Below, piece by piece: positions 7,197 to 15,529 of a DNA stretch of 64,000 bases. Each line of letters begins with the position of its first letter. The stretch's first letter is position 1. Below the pieces are notes generated by a model that was not told the DNA's origin, did not search any database, and saw nothing but the letters and a program-made list of their open reading frames with translations. A program made the position numbers and the translations under genes. Where the stretch lies: positions 1-64,000 of the forward strand of contig DEAU01000030.1 of the NCBI GenBank assembly GCA_002348705.1. Reading direction: 5' to 3'. Source of the DNA: Candidatus Neomicrothrix sp. UBA2974 (GTDB taxonomy: Bacteria > Actinomycetota > Acidimicrobiia > Acidimicrobiales > MedAcidi-G1).

Positions 7197-8132
7197 GTGA
7201 TGACGGGCGTCCCACCGCACCAGGCTCGCGACTTCGTCGGGGCGCGCGACCACTCAAGCCTCGGCCGTGTATCGGCGGTGGGAGCCGTCGTCCTTTGGTC
7301 GGCTGGCAACGTGATCGTCGCCCAGTTCGACATGCCTGGCCTGGCAATCGGCTTCTGGAGGCTGACACTTGGTTCACTGGTCTACAGTGCGTTCTTCTAC
7401 GCCGGAGGCAGGCGTATCGGCTGGAACGAGGTGCGGATGGCCGCACCGGTGGCCGTCCTCTTCGCCCTCGAGTTGGGCCTGTTCTTCGTTGCCCTTCACC
7501 ACACAACAGTGGCCAACGCCACCATCATCGGAAGCCTTCAGACCATCGTCCTGATGGCTGTCGCCGCCCGGCGCTACCGAGAACGGATTGGGTGGTGGCT
7601 GGCAGGCGTAGGTGCGGTCGCACTGGGCGGGGTCGTGGTCGTGGTCGTTGGCGGTGTTTCAGGCGAGGGAGTTGGCCTGAACCTGCGTGGTGACCTCTTT
7701 GCAGTTGTTGCAATGCTTCTCTTCTCGGCCTACTTCGTGATGGCCAAAGAGGTCCGGCCACGGATTGACACCTTCACGCTCCAGACAACCATCATGGGGA
7801 TCGGAGCCCTGGTGCTGCTGCCCATGGCCGCAATCGACGCTGGACGAGTTCTGCCGCCGCTTCCATCCTGGTCGCAGTGGGGATGGCTGGTCCTGTTGAT
7901 GATCATCCCGGGGACGGGCCACTTCCTGATGAACTGGGCCCACCTGCACGTCACCCTCAGTCTGACCGGGATCCTCATGCTGGCCATACCGGTGCTTTCG
8001 ACTCTGGGGGCATGGCTGGTTCTTGACCAGGCTCTGGGGTTCGTGCAGGGACTCGGGATGGTCGTCGTGCTGGCCAGCCTGGTTCTGGTGGTCCGGCGCG
8101 ACGCCCGTCTCCAGGAAGTGCAGACGACCTGA
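7197..8132 (+). CDS. DMT superfamily transporter (EamA)
   Basis: About 311 aa with roughly ten hydrophobic segments arranged as two EamA repeats, the fold of drug/metabolite transporters that export amino acids or metabolites. The second half opens with NLRGDLFAVVAMLLFSAYF. The C-terminus ends in a short basic tail. GTG 7197 and ATG 7200 are adjacent possible starts; the upstream TAGGGT favours 7200. The substrate cannot be told from sequence. It diverges from the phn operon and converges with the ROK gene 17 bp away. Confidence 0.85.
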   Translation: MMTGVPPHQARDFVGARDHSSLGRVSAVGAVVLWSAGNVIVAQFDMPGLAIGFWRLTLGSLVYSAFFYAGGRRIGWNEVRMAAPVAVLFALELGLFFVALHHTTVANATIIGSLQTIVLMAVAARRYRERIGWWLAGVGAVALGGVVVVVVGGVSGEGVGLNLRGDLFAVVAMLLFSAYFVMAKEVRPRIDTFTLQTTIMGIGALVLLPMAAIDAGRVLPPLPSWSQWGWLVLLMIIPGTGHFLMNWAHLHVTLSLTGILMLAIPVLSTLGAWLVLDQALGFVQGLGMVVVLASLVLVVRRDARLQEVQTT

Positions 8133-8149
8133 CCAGTTGCCCGGCCGGT

Positions 8150-9103
8150 CTAGTCGTGCGCGGTGGCCTCCGCGGCGAGAAGCGCAGCGCCGATCGCCCC
8201 TGCGTCGTCACCCAGTTCCGCGAGTCGGACCTCAACAGCGGGTCGGTGAACGGAGCCGGGTAGAACCTCGCCCAACCATCGTTCCACGCCCGCCCGGAGC
8301 GGCTCGCCGATCCCCGATAGGCCGCCCCCAAGAACTACCCGGGACGGGTCCAGGACGACAACGAGATTGGACAATCCCAAGGCAACCTCGCGACAGAACT
8401 CCTCAAGAATTCCCTCTGCCTCTGGATCCCCGGCGGCGATCGCCCGACCCACGTGGTGGCCATCAATGTCGTCCACGCTTTCGGCCATTGCCAGTCCGAC
8501 CGAGAAGTGTCCGGCAGCGGCAGCCTCGCGACCGAGGCGACCGAGAGCGGTGCCGGAGGCGAAGTGTTCCCACGGCCCCTGCTGGCCGGTGTGGTGGAAG
8601 GGGCCGTCCCGTGCCACCAGCATGTGGCCGACTTCGCCGGCGTACCCTTCGGCACCCCAGAGCAGCCGCCCGCCCATGACGAAGCCCGCCCCGATTCCAG
8701 TTCCCAGCGTCACCATGGCGAAGTCATCCACATCTCGGCCGGCGCCCAGCTGGTGTTCAGCCCAAGCGGCAGCCGACGCGTCGTTGGTCATCGTCACCGA
8801 AAGCCCGGTTTTCTCCTCAAGCTCAGGACCCAGGGGGAACTCGACCACTTCGGGCAGATTCGGCGACCACCTGAGCGTGCCTGACCGTCCGGCCAGACCG
8901 GCCACGCCCAGGCCAATGCCATTGAGGCGGTCGAAGTCGTGGTTGGCGGTCACGAGTTGGTCGACGAGGCCAACGATGGTGGCCACGAGGGCCGGGCCAT
9001 TGCCCGAACTGGAGGCGCGACGTCGGTCGACGACCAGTGCCCCTTCGGGTTCGACGATCAGGGCCCGGACGTTGGTGCCGCCGATGTCGATTCCGATGAT
9101 CAC
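8150..9103 (-). CDS. ROK family sugar kinase, glucokinase-like
   Basis: 317 aa. The phosphate-binding loop is GIDIGGTNVRALIVE at the N-terminus; the catalytic region is MTNDASAAAWAEHQLGAG, and TLGTGIGAGFV follows, all as in bacterial glucokinases. ROK proteins normally bind zinc with CxCGxxGC. Here the same place reads HHTGQQGPWEHFASG, so all three cysteines are replaced while the following Glu is kept. A structural change or a non-zinc subgroup is possible. The ATG overlaps the stop of the upstream esterase gene by 4 bp, so the two are probably co-transcribed. Confidence 0.85.
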   Translation of the reverse strand: MIIGIDIGGTNVRALIVEPEGALVVDRRRASSSGNGPALVATIVGLVDQLVTANHDFDRLNGIGLGVAGLAGRSGTLRWSPNLPEVVEFPLGPELEEKTGLSVTMTNDASAAAWAEHQLGAGRDVDDFAMVTLGTGIGAGFVMGGRLLWGAEGYAGEVGHMLVARDGPFHHTGQQGPWEHFASGTALGRLGREAAAAGHFSVGLAMAESVDDIDGHHVGRAIAAGDPEAEGILEEFCREVALGLSNLVVVLDPSRVVLGGGLSGIGEPLRAGVERWLGEVLPGSVHRPAVEVRLAELGDDAGAIGAALLAAEATAHD

Positions 9104-10098
9104 GTTGCCACGGTAGGGGAGAGAATGCTGCTCGACAGGAAAGCGACTACCTCTTCCATCGACTCCCGAGCCTCGGGGACCTCGCGGTAGTACTCAAATA
9201 CGTGCCACATCTCGTCCCAAACGCGGAGAACGACTGGAACGCGGGCCGCTTGAAGCTGCAACGCGAGGCGAACCTGCAGCGACCGGAACAGGTCGCGGGT
9301 TCCGGTAGTAAGCATGGTCGCAGGAAAGCCTGGGGTGTAGTCGGCCCGGAGAGGGGAGACCAGTGGATGGTTCAATCCGGTCGACCCCGCGTAGGCCGAG
9401 GAAATTGCGTTGCGAACCCCTTCGCGTCGAAGGGTGGGATCCGCATCGATATCGAAGCTATGGCCAACGCTTCGAAGGTCCGACCACGGGGACAGGGCCA
9501 CGACTGCCGCGGGCATCTCAATCCCCTCATCCCGGGCCCGCAGCACGGTAGCCAGGGCCAAGTTGCCGCCAGCCGACTCGCCAACCACGGCAAGCCGGGA
9601 TGTGCCATGGCGCCTGGCCATAGCCCTATAGACGGCTACCGAGGCGTCCAGGGCTGCTGGAAAGGGGTGCTCCGGGGCGAGTGGGTAAAACGGTGACACC
9701 ACCGGCCCCCCGAGGCCATCGGCGATCGGTGCGGTTTTAGAAATGTCCTCCCACGGACCTCCGACAATGAAGCCACCGCCGAACAGGTACAGGACCGCTC
9801 CCCGGTTGGTGTCAGAGCCGACCGACGGTGTCCGCGTTTCCAAACAGCGCACGTCACCCCACACGGCGTCGTCGAGGTAGGCGCTGAACTCGGCAACTGC
9901 CGCCTCCACTCCGGCCCGGCAGTCCTCGCGATTGGTGTTACGCAGGACCTCAACGTCTTCGAGTCGAGCTGAGTCGTCGACCGGATCCCGCCCGTCCATC
10001 CGTTCCTTGATGAACCGCCGTGCCTCGGCGCTGACCACGACTCGGAAAGTAGCATCCGCGCGTGTCACGGATCTGGGGTCCGGAGAGGTGCCTGTCAT
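9100..10098 (-). CDS. HSL-type alpha/beta hydrolase (esterase)
   Basis: About 332 aa from the ATG at 10098. It has the nucleophile elbow GESAGGN, the acid in TGTRDLF and histidine in EMWHVFEYY, the triad of the hormone-sensitive-lipase family. The oxyanion motif, usually HGGGF, reads FGGGF here (LYLFGGGFIVGG), so the first His is lost. The start is uncertain: ATG 10098 shares TCATGA with the divergent dehydrogenase start and has no clear ribosome site, and internal GTGs are possible. The stop overlaps the ROK start. Confidence 0.85.
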   Translation of the reverse strand: MTGTSPDPRSVTRADATFRVVVSAEARRFIKERMDGRDPVDDSARLEDVEVLRNTNREDCRAGVEAAVAEFSAYLDDAVWGDVRCLETRTPSVGSDTNRGAVLYLFGGGFIVGGPWEDISKTAPIADGLGGPVVSPFYPLAPEHPFPAALDASVAVYRAMARRHGTSRLAVVGESAGGNLALATVLRARDEGIEMPAAVVALSPWSDLRSVGHSFDIDADPTLRREGVRNAISSAYAGSTGLNHPLVSPLRADYTPGFPATMLTTGTRDLFRSLQVRLALQLQAARVPVVLRVWDEMWHVFEYYREVPEARESMEEVVAFLSSSILSPTVAT

Positions 10099-11176
10099 GA
10101 AGGCTGCGGTCGTGCACGGCGTGGGCGAACTGGCCATAGAGGACGTCGAACTCGATGATCCATGGGCCCACGAGGTGGTGGTCCGCACTGCAGCTTGCGG
10201 CGTGTGTCGCAGCGACCTGCACTTCCTGGACGGCCACTACGCCACTGGTTTTCCGATGGTCCCCGGCCATGAGGCTGCTGGCGTTGTGGAGGCGGTCGGC
10301 TCCGAGGTCCGCTATGTGCAAGTGGGTGACCCGGTCATCGCGTGCATGTCGGTCTTCTGCGGGCAGTGCGTTCCCTGCACAAACGGACGCCCGGTCCTGT
10401 GTCAGAGCCCAGAGGTCCGTCGAGGGACAGGAGACCCGCCGCGCCTGCGCGTGGCTGGCGAGCCTGCCGTCCAGCTCTACGAGTTGGGCGCCCATGCGCA
10501 GAAGATGCTCGTCCATGAGAGCGCGCTGGTGAAGATCCGTCCCGATATGCCCCTCGACAGGGCCGCTCTCATCGGCTGCGCGGTGACTACCGGTTTTGGG
10601 GCAGTGGCCAACACGGCGAAGGTTCCACCCGGAGCCACCGTGGCAGTGATTGGGTGCGGCGGTGTGGGGCTCTCGGCGGTCAATGGAGCGTCAATCATCG
10701 GAGCGGAACGGATCATTGCCGTCGACGTGCAGGCCGGCAAACTCGAGCAGGCTCAGGCCGTTGGAGCAACTGACCTGATCGACGCGTCACTGGTCGACCC
10801 TGTCGAGGCAGTGTTGGAACTCACTGGCGGCGGGGCTGCCTACACCTTTGAAGCGCTTGGCCGACGGGAGACGGTCGAGCAGGCCTTCCGGATGCTCCCG
10901 CCGGGGGGTGTAGCCACGGTCATCGGGATGGTTCCTCAGGGGCAGATGGTCGAGGTCCACGCCGCCGACCTACTGGACGAGAAGGTGCTGCAGGGCTCGA
11001 ATATGGGTTCCAATCAGTTTCGGGTCGACATGCCCTGGTACGTGGATCTCTATCTGGATGGGCGTCTGCACCTCGATCTGATCGCCACACAGAGCATCCG
11101 CCTGGATGGGCTCTCAGAAGCGTTCGATGAAATGCGGTCTGGCGCTGCGGGACGAGTAGTAGTCGCCTACGACTGA
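10097..11176 (+). CDS. Zinc-dependent alcohol dehydrogenase, class III-like
   Basis: 359 aa medium-chain dehydrogenase. The catalytic zinc ligands are in ACGVCRSDLH and GHEAAGVVE, the structural zinc site is CGQCVPCTNGRPVLC, and the nucleotide-binding site is VIGCGGVGLSAVNG. The overall pattern resembles class III / NDMA-type dehydrogenases of Actinobacteria, which oxidise alcohols or formaldehyde adducts. The start at 10097 has GGAGAGG about 7 nt upstream; the open frame upstream of it is not supported. The start codon overlaps that of the divergent esterase gene in TCATGA. Confidence 0.9.
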   Translation: MKAAVVHGVGELAIEDVELDDPWAHEVVVRTAACGVCRSDLHFLDGHYATGFPMVPGHEAAGVVEAVGSEVRYVQVGDPVIACMSVFCGQCVPCTNGRPVLCQSPEVRRGTGDPPRLRVAGEPAVQLYELGAHAQKMLVHESALVKIRPDMPLDRAALIGCAVTTGFGAVANTAKVPPGATVAVIGCGGVGLSAVNGASIIGAERIIAVDVQAGKLEQAQAVGATDLIDASLVDPVEAVLELTGGGAAYTFEALGRRETVEQAFRMLPPGGVATVIGMVPQGQMVEVHAADLLDEKVLQGSNMGSNQFRVDMPWYVDLYLDGRLHLDLIATQSIRLDGLSEAFDEMRSGAAGRVVVAYD

Positions 11177-11204
11177 TCAACTCTCCCTCTCCGACCGGAG
11201 CCCC

Positions 11205-12467
11205 TCACTCCAGAAGATCGGGTTCGAATGGGAAGTCACTAAGCAACTCGGTTCCGTCCTCGTTTACCAGCACTTGCTCCTCTAGCTTGACTCCCTCCTT
11301 CCCGCCCTCGGCACCGATATACGACTCGACGCAGAGAGTCATGCCAGGCTCAATCACCCCGTCATATCCCGATTCCGCGAAATCGTGTCGGTGGTACAGG
11401 TATGGATACTCGCCGGTCATCCCGACCCCGTGCGCCGACAGGTAGTAGCGCTGGGTGGCGAACTCGGACGGGATATCCCATGCCCGATCGGCGTATTCCC
11501 GGAATGTCAGCCCTGGTTCGATTATCGCCATGTTGTGGTGGACCTGCTCGTGAGCTAGTCGATAGAGGCGCCGCTGTTCTCTGGTCGGCGCGTCAGGTCC
11601 GACGTGAAAGGTCCTCGAGAAGTCCGAGTAGTACCCGTGGCAACCCACGACATCCGTGTCCAGCGCCACGAGGACGTTTGGCTCGATGGGGGAGTCGCCT
11701 GTTTCCTGGAACCACGGGTTGGTGTTGGTGCCCGCCGTCATCAGGCGGGTTTCGATGTAATCGCCTCCTTCGGCCACTACCACCCGGTGCAGTTCAGCCC
11801 ACAACTCGTTTTCCGTCAGGCCGGGCTGGATGGCATCCCGAAGCGCATGGACCGCCCGTTCGGTAGCTCGGAGGCTTTCCCGGATGCATAGGAGTTCGTC
11901 GGGGCCCTTGATCGCCCGGGCCATTTCGACTGACGCCTGAGCGTCGACGATGCGGAACCCAGCATCGGCTACCGCGGTCGACGCACCGTGGTTGATGCGT
12001 TCGAGGCCAATCGTGGCGCCGTCTCCAACCACCTGCCGCAACAAGTCCACGGCCTCGGCGGCCCAGCGCCGTTCGGCGTCGGCGATGGCCGGTCCAGCAG
12101 CCACGAAACTGGCTGTGGTGGCTGGTCTGACCTCGTCGATTGTGGACAAGTCCTCGGCCAGGTGGTGGGCCCCGGAGAATTCGAATAATACGACCGGGCC
12201 CTCGACAGGGAGAAAGAGGTAGCGCGATGGGTTCCGCTGGTGGAAGACCTGCATGTTTCGGGCCCCTGTCGCGTATCGGATGTTGATTGGGTCGAACAGC
12301 AGGCAGGCTGCTACACCGTGTTCGACCATCCGCGCCCGTACTCGGTTGCGTCGGTCGTGGATCAACGCCTCTCGATCAATTTCGGGTCTATAGACGGTCT
12401 TCGGGCCGTTGGGGGACACGACGCGCAGGATACGCATCCGATTCGGCCCGGGGGCCGCCGATAGCAT
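11205..12467 (-). CDS. M24-fold metalloprotein resembling DMSP lyase DddP
   Basis: 420 aa with a creatinase-like N-terminal domain and a pita-bread M24 domain. Metal ligands visible: Asp-Thr-Asp in VALDTDVVG, Asp in YYSDFSRTF, His in SAHGVGM, Glu in LCVESY and Glu in VKLEEQV. Counting from the third Asp, the Tyr, His and two Glu fall at +59, +64, +99 and +114. As I recall the Ruegeria DddP structure, these are the spacings of its Tyr366, His371, Glu406 and Glu421 relative to Asp307. The extra Asp of DTD is a DddP trait, absent from ordinary Xaa-Pro peptidases. However, the position of the proposed catalytic Asp377 (HGVGMxD) is Gly here (HGVGMTGEYP). So it is DddP-related, but DMSP lyase activity is uncertain; a peptidase or another lyase is possible. 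ATG 12437 is an alternative start. Confidence 0.75.
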   Translation of the reverse strand: MLSAAPGPNRMRILRVVSPNGPKTVYRPEIDREALIHDRRNRVRARMVEHGVAACLLFDPINIRYATGARNMQVFHQRNPSRYLFLPVEGPVVLFEFSGAHHLAEDLSTIDEVRPATTASFVAAGPAIADAERRWAAEAVDLLRQVVGDGATIGLERINHGASTAVADAGFRIVDAQASVEMARAIKGPDELLCIRESLRATERAVHALRDAIQPGLTENELWAELHRVVVAEGGDYIETRLMTAGTNTNPWFQETGDSPIEPNVLVALDTDVVGCHGYYSDFSRTFHVGPDAPTREQRRLYRLAHEQVHHNMAIIEPGLTFREYADRAWDIPSEFATQRYYLSAHGVGMTGEYPYLYHRHDFAESGYDGVIEPGMTLCVESYIGAEGGKEGVKLEEQVLVNEDGTELLSDFPFEPDLLE

Positions 12468-12527
12468 CGGAGGTGACCACGGGCTCCGACGGCCGGACCC
12501 GCCCTTTCACCGAAGCGAGCCCTTTCC

Positions 12528-14192
12528 ATGGACGTGCGTGACATCCTCACCGGCGCGATCCGCGACGCTCTGGGCGCGCTTGGCGTGGACCCTGTTCCCG
12601 AAGTAGTCCAGTTGGAACGTCCAGGCAATCCGGAACACGGCGACTGGTCGACCAACGTGGCTCTCGCCTCAGCGAAAGCAGCCAGCCGCAACCCCCGCGA
12701 GATGGGTGCCGAGCTAGCCGCCCACCTGCTGGCTTCGCCACCCGCCCACGTAGTCGGCGTCGAAGTGGCTGGTCCTGGCTTCGTGAATTTCCACCTGGCT
12801 GACTCATGGCTTCACGAGGTTCTAACCGAGGTCGTCGATGCTGGTGAGGACGTCTACGCCCGTCACGAGTTGGGTGTCGGCACCCGCGTGATCGTGGAGT
12901 TCGTTAGTGCCAATCCAACTGGCCCCCTCCACGCTGGCCACGGTCGAGGTGCCTGCTACGGAGACTCGGTGGCCCGCCTCTACGAACGGTGTGGCTATGA
13001 CGTAGTCCGAGAGTTCTACATCAACGACCGTGGACTACAGATGCAGAACTTCGCCGATTCGCTGGCTGCACTGGCTGCCGGAGATGAGGTGCCGGAGGAC
13101 GGCTACCACGGGCAGTACGTCGTCGACTGGGCGGCCGAGATGCCAGCCGGCGCAGATCCACTCGAATGGGGATATTCCAGAGCTCTGGGAGCCCACCGAG
13201 AAGTTCTCGAAGACCTGTCGATCCACTTCGACTCGTGGTTTAGCGAAAGGTCCATGATTGCCACTGGGGCCATCGACGACACGCTTGCCGACCTGCGTGG
13301 CGTTGGTGCGGTTTACGACCACGACGGTGCCGTGTGGCTCCGCAGCAGCGAACATGGTGATGACAAGGACCGGGTCCTGGTCAAGGGGGACGGCCAACCC
13401 ACCTACCTCATGCCCGATGTGGCCTACCACCGCGACAAGTTTGGTCGAGCCGACCGACTGGTGAACGTGTTTGGAGCCGACCACCACGGTTACGTGGCCC
13501 GCATGCATGCAGCCATGGCACTGCTGGGCTATGACCCTGAAGATCTCCGTATAGCCATCACTCAACTGGTGGCCCTGCAGCGAGGTGGCCGAGAGGTTCG
13601 GCTTTCCAAGCGGACTGGGGAGATGGTGGAACTGGCCGACGTGGTTGACGAAGTGGGAGCCGACGCGGCTCGATTCACTTATCTGCTGCTGTCGGTGGAC
13701 TCGCCGCAGACCTTCGACCTAGACCTGGTGTCCAGCCAAGTCAACGAAAATCCAGTCTTCTACGTCCAGTACGCCCACGCCCGAATCCATCAGATCGTCC
13801 GTCGAGCCGATGAGGCCGGGTTCCAGCGTGGTCCACTGTCTGCTGCCGACCTGTCGCTGCTGACCCACTCTCGGGAAATCCATTTAATGCGTGCGCTTCA
13901 CGAGTTGCCCGAGACCGTGGCTCGGGCCTGTCGGGAGCACGCTCCACATCAGGTCACCTCATGGGTGCGCGACCTGGCGGCGTCGTTCCACGGCTTCTAC
14001 CACGACTGCCGCGTGTTGGGTGATGGCGTGGATCCGGCACTAACGGTCGCTCGTCTTTGGCTGGTAGAAGGAGCTCGCATCGGGCTCGCCGTGGGCCTAG
14101 ACCTGCTCGGAGTGGGTGCCCCGACCGAGATGTGGTGGGACGAATCGACGGACGTGCCCGTTTCTGAGGCCAACCAGAGGGAGGATGTCTGA
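12528..14192 (+). CDS. argS: Arginyl-tRNA synthetase
   Basis: 554 aa class I synthetase that charges tRNA-Arg. The HIGH-type motif is in NPTGPLHAGHGRGACYGDS and the KMSKS-type motif is RLSKRTGEMVEL. The N-terminal additional domain (VQLERPGNPEHGDWSTNVAL) and the C-terminal anticodon-binding helical domain are both present. Length is normal. It is the first gene of a plus-strand run argS-lysA-hom-thrC, an arrangement common in Actinobacteria. The stop overlaps the possible first lysA start codon. Confidence 0.97.
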   Translation: MDVRDILTGAIRDALGALGVDPVPEVVQLERPGNPEHGDWSTNVALASAKAASRNPREMGAELAAHLLASPPAHVVGVEVAGPGFVNFHLADSWLHEVLTEVVDAGEDVYARHELGVGTRVIVEFVSANPTGPLHAGHGRGACYGDSVARLYERCGYDVVREFYINDRGLQMQNFADSLAALAAGDEVPEDGYHGQYVVDWAAEMPAGADPLEWGYSRALGAHREVLEDLSIHFDSWFSERSMIATGAIDDTLADLRGVGAVYDHDGAVWLRSSEHGDDKDRVLVKGDGQPTYLMPDVAYHRDKFGRADRLVNVFGADHHGYVARMHAAMALLGYDPEDLRIAITQLVALQRGGREVRLSKRTGEMVELADVVDEVGADAARFTYLLLSVDSPQTFDLDLVSSQVNENPVFYVQYAHARIHQIVRRADEAGFQRGPLSAADLSLLTHSREIHLMRALHELPETVARACREHAPHQVTSWVRDLAASFHGFYHDCRVLGDGVDPALTVARLWLVEGARIGLAVGLDLLGVGAPTEMWWDESTDVPVSEANQREDV

Positions 14193-14193
14193 C

Positions 14194-15498
14194 ATGGCCG
14201 GACCACTGCCCATCGGACTACTCCCCGACACCGCCTCGATCGACGACGGACGCCTATCTGTTGGCGGTTGTGATCTGGCCGATATGGCCGACGAGTTTGG
14301 GACCCCGTTGTTCGTCTACGACGAGGCCCATCTACGCGCCCGCTGTCGAGAAGCGGTGGCAGCCTTTGGCGAAGGGGTGGCTTATGCCTCTAAGGCCTTC
14401 CTCTGCGGGGCCATGGCGCAGCTAGCCCACGAAGAAGGGATGCACCTAGACGTTGCCACCGGTGGCGAGCTTTACGTGGCCCGTCGGGCCGGGGTGCCGG
14501 GTGATCGCCTCGTAATGCACGGCAACAATAAGAGCGAAGATGAACTGGCTATGGCTGTCGCCGAAGGGGTTGGTCGGATTGTCGTTGACTCTTTCGACGA
14601 ACTGGACCGTCTCGACGACGTGTTCGCTTCTACCGGATCTCGGCAACGGGTGCTTCTACGGATCACACCCGGGGTGGAGGCACACACGCACGAGTTCGTG
14701 GCTACCGGTCAGGACGATTCCAAGTTCGGGTTCACTGTCTCAACCGGTTTGGCTGCCGCAGCGGTGGAGCGGGCCCGCGAGTCGGCCTCCGTGGAGTTGG
14801 TCGGCCTGCACGCTCATATCGGTAGCCAGGTGTTTGAGCTGGGGGCGTTCACCCGCGCGGTGGAGGTTCTTGCGGAATTTGCCGCTCCGTTCGGTCTTCC
14901 AGAACTGTCGGTAGGAGGCGGCTTAGGCGTGCCCTACGTGGAGGGGGAGTCCGCTCCGAGCATCACCGAATGGGCTAGCGGAATTCGCGCTGTCTGCGAG
15001 GCCGCCGGGACCACTGCGCGTGTGTCGGCCGAACCAGGTCGGGCCATCGTGGCTGCTGCTGCAGTCACCCTCTATCGGGTGGGAACCGTCAAGGAACTTG
15101 AGGGCATCCGAACCTACGTAGCCGTTGACGGAGGTATGAGCGACAACCCCAGGCCCGTTCTTTATGGATCAGGCTATGAGACGCTCTTGCCTCGGGCCGC
15201 CGACGCCAAGCGGCCCCGATCCGTTCGGGTGGTAGGCAAGCATTGCGAATCGGGCGACCTGCTCGTCCGAGAAGGTTGGGTGCCAGACGATCTAGAGGTT
15301 GGCGACGTGCTGGCCACCCCGGTTACCGGGGCGTACGGGTATTCCATGGGCTCCAACTACAACCACGTTCCCAGACCGGCTGTGGTCTTCGTGGCAGAGG
15401 GCGAAGCCCGCCTCGTGGTGCGGCGTGAGACCTACTCCGACCTCGTGGGCCGTGACCTCGTGGTTGGTGAACCAGCAGCCGGGGAATCTGACGCCTGA
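14194..15498 (+). CDS. lysA: Diaminopimelate decarboxylase
   Basis: 434 aa fold-type III PLP enzyme making lysine from meso-diaminopimelate. The PLP lysine is in AYASKAFLCG, the HIGSQ motif in HAHIGSQVF, the phosphate-binding SVGGGLGVPY, and the substrate site in VGKHCESGDLL. I prefer ATG 14194 because the ribosome site AGGGAGG ends 9 nt before it but abuts the earlier ATG at 14185. It is translated right after argS. Confidence 0.96.
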   Translation: MAGPLPIGLLPDTASIDDGRLSVGGCDLADMADEFGTPLFVYDEAHLRARCREAVAAFGEGVAYASKAFLCGAMAQLAHEEGMHLDVATGGELYVARRAGVPGDRLVMHGNNKSEDELAMAVAEGVGRIVVDSFDELDRLDDVFASTGSRQRVLLRITPGVEAHTHEFVATGQDDSKFGFTVSTGLAAAAVERARESASVELVGLHAHIGSQVFELGAFTRAVEVLAEFAAPFGLPELSVGGGLGVPYVEGESAPSITEWASGIRAVCEAAGTTARVSAEPGRAIVAAAAVTLYRVGTVKELEGIRTYVAVDGGMSDNPRPVLYGSGYETLLPRAADAKRPRSVRVVGKHCESGDLLVREGWVPDDLEVGDVLATPVTGAYGYSMGSNYNHVPRPAVVFVAEGEARLVVRRETYSDLVGRDLVVGEPAAGESDA

Positions 15499-15516
15499 CC
15501 GTGCCGGTCCGGGCGG

Positions 15517-15522
15517 TACGGT
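15517..15522 (+). promoter_or_regulatory. -10 box TACGGT before hom
   Basis: TACGGT lies 7 nt upstream of the hom ATG in the 31-bp lysA-hom gap. No Shine-Dalgarno sequence is seen, so hom may have its own leaderless transcript besides read-through. Confidence 0.45.
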
Positions 15523-15529
15523 CGTTGTC

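Noticed and set aside
6013..7506. phnD as a 497-aa protein
   Set aside because: The extra 142 N-terminal residues are Arg/Pro-rich and lie upstream of a lipoprotein signal with a strong ribosome site, so the start is 7080.
12473..12527. GTG at 12473 after GGAGG as the argS start
   Set aside because: It is not in frame with ArgS; ATG 12528 begins the conserved N-terminal domain.
15499..15529. Threonine attenuator before hom
   Set aside because: The gap is only 31 bp and has no leader ORF or hairpin; a -10 box explains it better.
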